Shown: positions 1 through 4,899 of the stretch, in pieces
How positions within the stretch are numbered: the stretch's first letter is position 1
Layout: every line of letters starts with the position of its first letter
From: Planctomycetota bacterium
GTDB lineage: Bacteria > Planctomycetota > Phycisphaerae > Sedimentisphaerales > Anaerobacaceae
NCBI GenBank assembly: GCA_026386835.1
Contig: JAPLMV010000031.1
Coordinates: forward strand, 1 to 6,459
Reading direction: 5' to 3'
DNA: 6,459 nt
Program-made: the position numbers and the translations under genes
Notes under the pieces: model-generated
Databases searched by the model: none
The model's input: only the letters and a program-made list of their open reading frames with translations
Told to the model about the DNA's origin: nothing

Positions 1-43
1 TGCCGAAAACCGAATACATAGGCAACTATCCAAAAATTTAACA

Positions 44-760
44 ATGATACGAAGAAGCATATTTGTAAACGGCTTGATACTTACCGCCGTCGGAATCGGG
101 CTTCTGCTGTTTTATAATCGCCTTAACCTTGGCAGTGAAAATCCGCAGGCAGACCGAATTGCCGATGCGATCGGGATTGTCATTATACTCTTTGGCCAAT
201 TTTTGCGGGCATCTGCAAGAGGGTATAAATCACAAAAACACATCGAAAAGGATAAACTCATAACAAGCGGCCCGTATGCACTTGTGCGAAATCCGATGTA
301 CCTGGCAAGCTTTTTGATAGGCCTGGGAATTGTAGTTGTGTTATTGCGGTGGTGGATGATACCGGTTTACCTGTTGTTTTTTCTTATCTGGTATTGGCCG
401 CAAATACATAATGAGCAAAAATGGCTGGTCGGAAAATTCGGGCAGCAGTTCACCGATTATTGCGGCACAACCCCCAGTTTTTTCCCTCGTTTGCAAAGCT
501 TGATAAAGTTCAGGCAAAAAAAGCACATGCCTATCAAATTAAAATGGCTCAAAAGAGAATGGAACACAATTCTCGCCTGGTTTGTTGTAGTTTTTGCCGT
601 AGAGGGCTATAAAGATGCAAAAACTTATGGTAATGCTGCCTGCATAAAACAACTGGCTGTGATGCTGGCGATAGTATTTATTTTTGCCATTGCAGTATTT
701 CTGGTACGCGACAAATCGCAGTCCTATGGACTCCTTACGGAGGACACAAAACACGCATAA
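44..760 (+). CDS. Isoprenylcysteine carboxyl methyltransferase (ICMT/PEMT)-family membrane protein
   Basis: A 238-residue multi-pass membrane protein. Hydrophobic segments lie at about residues 8-24, 41-55 and 88-117, with a further pair at about 174-187 and 204-221. The family signature is clear: GPYALVRNPMYLASF at 77-90, including the RNPMY core, and then E124 with KFGQQFTDY at 131-139 before a proline/phenylalanine stretch. In ICMT and phospholipid N-methyltransferase relatives these parts bind S-adenosylmethionine at the membrane. The methyl acceptor in bacteria is usually unknown, and it cannot be told here. The last 70 or so residues add a charged linker and two predicted membrane segments beyond the usual core. 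No Shine-Dalgarno sequence precedes the ATG, and the frame stays open to the left window edge, so the true start could lie upstream. The gene converges on ftsY with a 7-base gap and no visible terminator between them. Confidence 0.8.
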   Translation: MIRRSIFVNGLILTAVGIGLLLFYNRLNLGSENPQADRIADAIGIVIILFGQFLRASARGYKSQKHIEKDKLITSGPYALVRNPMYLASFLIGLGIVVVLLRWWMIPVYLLFFLIWYWPQIHNEQKWLVGKFGQQFTDYCGTTPSFFPRLQSLIKFRQKKHMPIKLKWLKREWNTILAWFVVVFAVEGYKDAKTYGNAACIKQLAVMLAIVFIFAIAVFLVRDKSQSYGLLTEDTKHA

Positions 761-767
761 AATGCTG

Positions 768-1691
768 TTAATTAAATAGCGCTTCGACAAATTTTTCGGG
801 GTCGAATTCCGCTATGTCCTCCGGCTTTTCGCCAAGTCCGACAAATTTTACGGGTATATCGAGCTGGTCTTTAATTGCGATTACAATTCCGCCGCGAGCG
901 GTTCCGTCAAGCTTAGCCAGGAATATGCCGGTAACATTTATTGCCGCAGTGAACATTTTGGCCTGGACGATAGCGTTTTGGCCGGTAGTCGAATCAAGCA
1001 CCAGCAGCACTTCATTGGGTGAGCCGGGTATTTTTCGAGCGACGACGTCGCGAATCTTCGTCAACTGCCTCATCAAATCCTTCTGGGTGTGCAATCGGCC
1101 AGCGGTATCGAGAATTAGAAAATCGGCATTTCTCGCTATGGCGGCCTCGCAGGCATCGAAGGCGACTGCGGCGGGGTCTGCGCCGGTCTTGTGTTTTACA
1201 ATCTCTACGCCGATACGCCCTGCCCAAATCGATAATTGCTCCACGGCGGCGGCGCGGAAGGTATCGCAGGCGGCGACAATGACCTTTTTGTTGTCGCGGC
1301 TTAATATGTGGGCAAGTTTGGCTATGCTGGTGGTTTTGCCCGAGCCATTGACGCCTGCAACGAGAATAACCGTTGGCGGGGTTTGTGCAAAATGAAGCTG
1401 CCTGTCGGCGTGCGGCCAGTAGTTTTTAATATGCTCTTTGAGGAAAGGCAAAATGTCGTCGGTTTTTGCGATTTGCCTGCTTTTGTAGGCCTGTCGCAAC
1501 TCGCTGACGAGTTTGTCGGTTGTTTCAACGCCGATATCGTCGCTGATGAGCGTTTCCTCGAGCTTGTCGAGCAACTCGTCATCTATGTTTCTGCCGAGAG
1601 TCAATACAGCGGCAAGCGAAGAGCTGATTTTGTCCCGTGTCTTGCCAAGCCGCTCTTTTAAGTAATCAACAGTCTTTGAAAATATACCCAT
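768..1691 (-). CDS. ftsY: Signal recognition particle receptor FtsY (SRP-type GTPase)
   Basis: FtsY docks the SRP-ribosome complex at the membrane and, with Ffh, delivers nascent membrane proteins to SecYEG. All SRP-GTPase motifs are present, numbered from the upstream ATG at 1703: P-loop GVNGSGKTT 117-125, DTFRAAA 147-153, DTAGR 199-203, TTGQNA 239-244, AKLDGTARGG 263-272 and GLGEKPEDI 289-297, followed by the typical FDPEKFVEALF end. The alpha-helical N domain fills about residues 10-95. I prefer the start at 1691 (307 residues, MGIFSK...). A GAGG Shine-Dalgarno sits 6 bases before that ATG, and it lies inside the two extra codons that the 1703 start would use. The protein has almost no acidic A domain, unlike the roughly 500-residue E. 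coli protein. This short NG form is common in other bacteria. The gene appears to stand alone and its upstream region is repeat DNA. Confidence 0.97.
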   Translation of the reverse strand: MGIFSKTVDYLKERLGKTRDKISSSLAAVLTLGRNIDDELLDKLEETLISDDIGVETTDKLVSELRQAYKSRQIAKTDDILPFLKEHIKNYWPHADRQLHFAQTPPTVILVAGVNGSGKTTSIAKLAHILSRDNKKVIVAACDTFRAAAVEQLSIWAGRIGVEIVKHKTGADPAAVAFDACEAAIARNADFLILDTAGRLHTQKDLMRQLTKIRDVVARKIPGSPNEVLLVLDSTTGQNAIVQAKMFTAAINVTGIFLAKLDGTARGGIVIAIKDQLDIPVKFVGLGEKPEDIAEFDPEKFVEALFN

Positions 1692-1706
1692 AGCCATCCT
1701 CATTAG

Positions 1707-1862
1707 AAACTTAAAACTAAAAACTTAAAACTCAAAGTTGCGGAGTTAAGACTAAAATAAATTATTAGACACAGATTTCACAGATTTACACAGTTTGTCA
1801 TTCCTGCGAAAGCAGGAATCCATTTTTTTAATCTGTGTCAATCAGTGTTAATCAGTGTCTAA
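1707..1862. repeat. Dispersed palindromic repeat, copy 1
   Basis: This element recurs in the same orientation at 3957-4107. It begins with an A/T-rich stretch in which AAACTTAAAACT occurs twice (1707-1718 and 1721-1732). A 16-base block TTGCGGAGTTAAGACT (1738-1753) follows, identical in copy 2. The core runs from TTAGACACAGAT (1765-1776) to ATCAGTGTCTAA (1851-1862), which are inverted copies with one mismatch. The right arm is three tandem 10-base units: AATCTGTGTC, AATCAGTGTT and AATCAGTGTC (1830-1859). The left arm carries degenerate inverted copies of the unit from 1769. In the middle is a perfect 8-bp hairpin, ATTCCTGC-GAAA-GCAGGAAT (1800-1819). No open reading frame of note lies inside. 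The element ends about 16 bases from the ftsY start codon, so it probably includes or abuts the ftsY leader. Confidence 0.85.
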
Positions 1863-1898
1863 TAGTCGCAGATATTGACAAAAATTTCAAGCGAATTT

Positions 1899-1987
1899 GT
1901 AGCACGGGCGTCCCTCCCGTGAAAACACGGCCAATGGTTCGACTTCGCTCACCATCCTGAGCCTGCCGAAGGAGATGGCCGTGCTAC
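1899..1987. repeat. Second, unrelated palindromic intergenic element
   Basis: The outer arms GTAGCACGG (1899-1907) and CCGTGCTAC (1979-1987) are exact inverted copies. Three further inverted pairs lie inside: CACGGG (1903-1908) with CCCGTG (1916-1921); CACGGCCA (1926-1933) with TGGCCGTG (1976-1983); and ATGGT (1934-1938) with ACCAT (1951-1955). Some pairs compete for the same bases, so at least two folds are possible. The interior CCTGAGCCTGCCGAAGG (1955-1971) resembles a motif widely seen in dispersed intergenic repeats of many bacteria; this is from memory and was not searched. There is no coding content. It lies between the terminator of the sigma-factor operon and repeat copy 1. Confidence 0.7.
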
Positions 1988-2002
1988 GTTTTCGGCACAA
2001 AT

Positions 2003-2034
2003 AAAAAAGGCCGAGCTATAAAAGCCAGGCCTTT
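2003..2034 (-). terminator. Rho-independent terminator of the sigma factor/membrane protein operon
   Basis: Read on the minus strand, AAAGGCC (2034-2028) and GGCCTTT (2012-2006) form the stem base. An inner GGCT/AGCT pairing closes a short TTTAT loop, and the stem is followed by a run of six T. It starts about 30 bases after the stop codon of the membrane protein gene at 2065. The T tract is on the minus-strand side only, so it should act for that operon and not for plus-strand transcription. Confidence 0.8.
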
Positions 2035-2064
2035 AACCATTCTTTGGTAGCAGAATAAATTATT

Positions 2065-3264
2065 TTACCAGTCAACAATCCATCGATCCGGTTGCCCATT
2101 AAGGCGGCGAGCAATTAGCTTGATGTTAGTTATCCAATTTCCTCCTTTGTTCTCAATTTCGACTCTGGATTGAACACGAATAAGATGTTTGAATTTTTCA
2201 TCTGGCTCAGGTTGACCTATCGAAAGGACTCGTAGAATTTTGCCGCCATACATCATTTCAAGAGTATCACCAGGCTTTCCTCCTAATAACTTCTTTACTC
2301 TCTCATAGTCCTGGGAAATTGAGGCTTCAAAGAACTCACGCATCACCTTAACCGCAATTTCATTATCGGGCAAATCGCCTTGGGGTAACCCGCAAAGCTG
2401 GCTGGCACTATCAATAATTACGGCATCGCTAGGTACTTCGCCAAGCTCAAACACAGATTCGTCGATAGGCTGATTATAACCAGAAAACTCAAACTTTATC
2501 TCAAGTTCATATTCATTACCTGTAAAACGATATTTTTCAACCTGGGTAGGAAGTTTTGTCTGAACATCAATAAAAAGTTTTGTGAGAGTTTTATCGAGAT
2601 TATGAATAACCTCTAAAACAATAGGGCCGCCATTTTGTTGCGGTTCATTAGTTTTAAGTGTGATCTCCTCGTTTTTTTGTGAATCATATATTCGCTGTAG
2701 TATCTGCTTGGGATCGTTCTCGGTTGCAAATTCTTCCAAATCTGTTGCCATTTTTTCGCCCTTTGCAATCATCAGAGTATTTTTGGCTGGCATCCAACAC
2801 TTTGCAACTCCCCGACTCCACACTACGCTCTTGGCACCATCCGCGGATTTTGCCACGTCCATCCGAAAACCCGAAAGCCTACCGTCGTCATCGTACTTTA
2901 TCCAGCAATCGCTGAATTTATTATTGTCAATGTTTTCTCTTCCCTCATATACTCGCACTATGATAGTTTGCACAGAATGATAGGTTTTTATACTCTGTTC
3001 AAGTGCATAAGCGGCTGTGTTGGATTTATCCAAAAGAGTTACTGCTAAACCAACAACTACAATAATTGCAGCGGCAGCAGTTAATTTTGTAAATGAACTT
3101 TTCATAATTATTCTCCATACGTTTGGCTGTTTAGCATCCAAGTGAACGCTTTCAGCCTTATCTAATCTGTTAAGAAGACTGTTTAGGACTGCCTTATTAA
3201 CTTGGGGATTGGTTCTTATCTTTGTGTTCTTAATCAGTTTTTTTATGTCTTCTGCGTGTCTCAT
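2065..3264 (-). CDS. Single-pass membrane protein, putative anti-sigma factor/sensor with LolA-like outer region
   Basis: A 399-residue protein of unknown exact function. Residues 1-55 form a charged, probably helical cytoplasmic tail. One membrane segment lies at about 61-78 (LTAAAAIIVVVGLAVTLL). Residues 80-285 look like the beta-rich lipoprotein-carrier (LolA/LolB-like) or outer-membrane lipoprotein-sorting fold: a helix with ALEQSIKTYHSVQT, then alternating strands including DKTLTKLFIDVQTKLPTQVE at 224-243. Residues about 300-399 look like a separate small domain ending in RWIVDW, perhaps NTF2/SnoaL-like. Its ATG overlaps the sigma-factor stop codon (ATGA), and GAGGTG (3275-3270) lies 5 bases upstream within the sigma gene, so the two are translationally coupled. 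That position and topology suggest it holds or tunes the sigma factor. However, there is no zinc-binding HxxxCxxC motif of the ZAS type, so direct binding is inference. Large outer regions joined to short cytoplasmic tails next to ECF genes are common in planctomycetes. Confidence 0.65.
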   Translation of the reverse strand: MRHAEDIKKLIKNTKIRTNPQVNKAVLNSLLNRLDKAESVHLDAKQPNVWRIIMKSSFTKLTAAAAIIVVVGLAVTLLDKSNTAAYALEQSIKTYHSVQTIIVRVYEGRENIDNNKFSDCWIKYDDDGRLSGFRMDVAKSADGAKSVVWSRGVAKCWMPAKNTLMIAKGEKMATDLEEFATENDPKQILQRIYDSQKNEEITLKTNEPQQNGGPIVLEVIHNLDKTLTKLFIDVQTKLPTQVEKYRFTGNEYELEIKFEFSGYNQPIDESVFELGEVPSDAVIIDSASQLCGLPQGDLPDNEIAVKVMREFFEASISQDYERVKKLLGGKPGDTLEMMYGGKILRVLSIGQPEPDEKFKHLIRVQSRVEIENKGGNWITNIKLIARRLNGQPDRWIVDW

Positions 3265-3806
3265 TTTGTCACCTCGCCATCTAATATCGACCGCAGTTTA
3301 TCAAGTCCATAACGATATCTGCTCAAAGCGGTTTTAACTGAGGTTTCCTGAATTTCTGCGATTTCTTTAAATTTCATAGCTCCCTGTAAGTGTAAAACAA
3401 CAGCTTCTCTTTGTTCATAAGGCAGTTGCGCCATGGCATTACAGAGCTGCTGGAATTCTTCATCACATATAATCCATTGGTCGGGCCTTTTGAGATTCGA
3501 AACGGTCGGTTCGGCCTCATCCAGGCTGACTGTTCGCTGTCGGAATTTTGTGCGGTTCATGTTGCGGGCCTTATTCGCAACGCAGGTAGTCAAATATCCT
3601 CTAATGCTCCCTGTAAGGGTGAAGCTGCCTGAAACATCGACAAAGGCAATAAAAACATCATGCACCACATCTTCAGCTTCACTTCTTTCTTTCAAAAGCC
3701 CGGCAGCTACGCGCAATAAATCATCTCTGTACTTTTCATAAATCAGGCACAGAGCGCTGGTGCTGCCGCGTCTCAACTTCCATATAAGTAGCTTGTCTTG
3801 GAGCAC
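3261..3806 (-). CDS. ECF-type RNA polymerase sigma factor (sigma-70 family)
   Basis: A 181-residue protein of the usual ECF size, with only regions sigma2 and sigma4. Sigma2 covers about residues 15-85, with the core-binding helix around AEDVVHDVFIAF (44-55) and the promoter-melting/-10 part GSIRGYLTTCVANKARN (66-82). Sigma4 covers about 118-173 (QLPYEQREAVVLHLQG, then the helix-turn-helix MKFKEIAEIQETSVKTALSR), which should read the -35 element. The linker between them is about 35 residues, with no extra C-terminal domain. The start is GTG at 3806. GAGGA (3817-3813) sits 6 bases upstream and no better in-frame start is present. The gene leads an operon with the overlapping membrane protein. 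Its regulon cannot be read from this window, and the exact ECF subgroup would need a profile search. Confidence 0.92.
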   Translation of the reverse strand: MLQDKLLIWKLRRGSTSALCLIYEKYRDDLLRVAAGLLKERSEAEDVVHDVFIAFVDVSGSFTLTGSIRGYLTTCVANKARNMNRTKFRQRTVSLDEAEPTVSNLKRPDQWIICDEEFQQLCNAMAQLPYEQREAVVLHLQGAMKFKEIAEIQETSVKTALSRYRYGLDKLRSILDGEVTK

Positions 3807-3853
3807 TGGAAATCCTCATAAAACCGCTTAACGATCGACCGTCATTTATACAA

Positions 3854-3864
3854 CACCAAAGGTG
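3854..3864. promoter_or_regulatory. Short palindrome beside a TATAAA box upstream of the sigma factor gene
   Basis: CACC-AAA-GGTG is a perfect 4-bp inverted repeat. On the minus strand it lies just upstream of TGTATAAAT (3852-3844), a possible extended -10 box about 38 bases before the GTG start. No good -35 hexamer is found at 16-18 bases, so the promoter would be weak, activator-dependent, or recognised by an alternative sigma factor. The palindrome could be an operator, but it is short enough to occur by chance. Confidence 0.25.
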
Positions 3865-3956
3865 CTTGTTTTACTTTAAGAAAAATCTTTTTTGCTGAAC
3901 TTTTTGATATTTTACCGGATTTCAGGCCAAAAAGCACTTTTACAGCCGTAAAATCA

Positions 3957-4107
3957 AAGATTAAAAATAAAAAATCAAAATTGCGGAGTTAAGACTGTTT
4001 TTATATTTTGACACAGATTTCCCCAAGCTTTCGCTGGGGCTGTCATTCCCGCGAAAGCAGGAATCTATTTCTTTAATCTGTGTCAATCGGTGTTAATCAG
4101 TATCTAA
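3957..4107. repeat. Dispersed palindromic repeat, copy 2
   Basis: Same orientation and module order as the copy at 1707-1862: an A-rich lead, TTGCGGAGTTAAGACT (3981-3996), GACACAGAT (4010-4018), the hairpin ATTCCCGC-GAAA-GCAGGAAT (4045-4064, one C:A mismatch), and the three 10-base units AATCTGTGTC, AATCGGTGTT, AATCAGTATC (4075-4104). The difference is in the left arm. Where copy 1 has further CACAGATT-like units, this copy has an extra hairpin, CCCCAAGC...GCTGGGG (4021-4039), with a bulged A and a TTTC loop. The element ends 18 bases from the msrA stop codon, so its hairpins are the only structures that could end or protect the msrA transcript. Confidence 0.85.
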
Positions 4108-4125
4108 GTTTTTTGGGGTTGCGGC

Positions 4126-4764
4126 TTAAGGTCTATAGCAGGAGATTTGCCCGTGTTTTTTTAAGTACTGCTGGTGATATTCTTCGGCGGGATAAAATTC
4201 TGTCGCTGGTTTTATCTCGGTTACGATTGCCCCCTCAAATCTCCCTGTTCGTTCGAGCTTTTCTATTGAGTTTTTCGCCTCGGCGAGTTGTTCGGGAGTA
4301 TGATAGAATATTGCAGAGCGATATTGCGCACCAACATCCGGGCCCTGGCGATTATAAGTCGTCGGGTCGTGGATATTCCAGAAAACCTCAAGAAGCTGCT
4401 CATAAGAAACCCTCAACGGGTCATAAATTATCTCGACCGCTTCGGCATACACCGTCGTACCTGAACAGACCTGCTCATAAGTAGGATTTTCAGTCGTTCC
4501 CCCTGTATATCCAACCGTTGTTGAAATCACGCCCGGCACCTCGCTAAAGGCCATCTGAACACCCCAGAAACAGCCGGCTGCAAATGTCGCTTTTTGATAA
4601 TTCGCAGCTTGCGCAGCTTTTGGCGAATTTGTAGATTTTTGAGTATCATTCATATTAGCTGCCTCCTTTTTTTCAAAACAACCGTTTATCACATACAAAC
4701 AGCCGAAAACTGCCAAAGCGATAATCATTATTTTCAAATTGCGGCTATGGCTATATTGTTTCAT
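4126..4764 (-). CDS. msrA: Peptide-methionine (S)-S-oxide reductase MsrA with lipoprotein-like signal
   Basis: MsrA reduces the S-epimer of methionine sulfoxide in proteins. The catalytic GCFWG motif is at residues 64-68 with nucleophile C65. The substrate-pocket block NRQGPDVGAQYRSAIFY, with the conserved Asp and Tyr, and the Glu of AEAV are present. A candidate recycling cysteine, C209, sits near the C terminus. The first 29 residues are a signal sequence: basic start, hydrophobic core IMIIALAVFGCLYV, then INGC with C29 as a plausible lipobox cysteine although N at -2 is unusual. A hydrophilic linker of about 30 residues follows. The enzyme is therefore probably exported and membrane-anchored. 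One oddity is that the usual SGxTGHAEAV reads SGTTVYAEAV, replacing the common Gly-His pair. The ATG is supported by AAAGGAG 8 bases upstream. The gene is divergent from argB across 135 bases. A msrB domain is absent. Confidence 0.93.
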   Translation of the reverse strand: MKQYSHSRNLKIMIIALAVFGCLYVINGCFEKKEAANMNDTQKSTNSPKAAQAANYQKATFAAGCFWGVQMAFSEVPGVISTTVGYTGGTTENPTYEQVCSGTTVYAEAVEIIYDPLRVSYEQLLEVFWNIHDPTTYNRQGPDVGAQYRSAIFYHTPEQLAEAKNSIEKLERTGRFEGAIVTEIKPATEFYPAEEYHQQYLKKHGQISCYRP

Positions 4765-4830
4765 AATGCCACTCCTTTACTGTTATTAAGAAATACGATA
4801 AGTAACGCTGAAAGTTCCGCAAAATATGAC

Positions 4831-4859
4831 TTGACGAATCTTAGCTGCAATAATACACT
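4831..4859 (+). promoter_or_regulatory. Sigma-70-type promoter of the argB-argD operon
   Basis: TTGACG (4831-4836, 5 of 6 matches to the -35 consensus) and TACACT (4854-4859, 4 of 6 matches to the -10 consensus) are separated by exactly 17 bases. Transcription would begin near 4866, giving a leader of about 34 bases before the GTG of argB. That leaves no room for an attenuator. No ARG-box-like palindrome was recognised around it. Confidence 0.55.
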
Positions 4860-4883
4860 CAACAACTTATTTTTGGCCGATTT

Positions 4884-4890
4884 AAAGGAG
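4884..4890 (+). promoter_or_regulatory. Ribosome binding site deciding the GTG start of argB
   Basis: AAAGGAG is followed by a 9-base spacer and then GTG at 4900. It is the only strong Shine-Dalgarno in the region, so it fixes this non-ATG start. Confidence 0.8.
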
Positions 4891-4899
4891 TTAAAATAA

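Noticed and set aside
3..41. Possible tail of an upstream gene ending TAA at 39-41, just before the ATG at 44.
   Set aside because: Only 12 codons (ending YIGNYPKI) are visible. A second frame also stops at 19-21 and the third is open into the methyltransferase gene, so the true reading cannot be chosen.
761..767. A bidirectional terminator between the converging methyltransferase and ftsY genes.
   Set aside because: The 7-base gap and neighbouring coding ends show no stable stem followed by a T run on either strand.
814..1395. A 193-codon plus-strand open frame.
   Set aside because: It lies entirely antisense to ftsY, whose GTPase motifs are unmistakable. The composition (Ser/Ala/Pro-rich) is typical of a complement-strand shadow.
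1837..1842. A TTGACA hexamer on the minus strand as the ftsY -35 box.
   Set aside because: No acceptable -10 box lies 16-18 bases downstream, and the hexamer is part of the repeat unit.
1830..1859. The three 10-base tandem units as a CRISPR-like array.
   Set aside because: Units are directly adjacent with no spacers, far shorter than CRISPR repeats, and no cas genes are present.
4119..4130. TTGCGGCTTAAG right of repeat copy 2, resembling the left-side TTGCGGAGTTAAG, as a target-site duplication.
   Set aside because: It differs by an indel and a mismatch, overlaps the msrA stop codon, and has no counterpart beside copy 1, so it is probably chance.
4080..4484. A 134-codon plus-strand open frame beginning in repeat copy 2.
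   Set aside because: It starts inside the repeat and runs antisense to msrA, with no ribosome binding site or recognisable domain.
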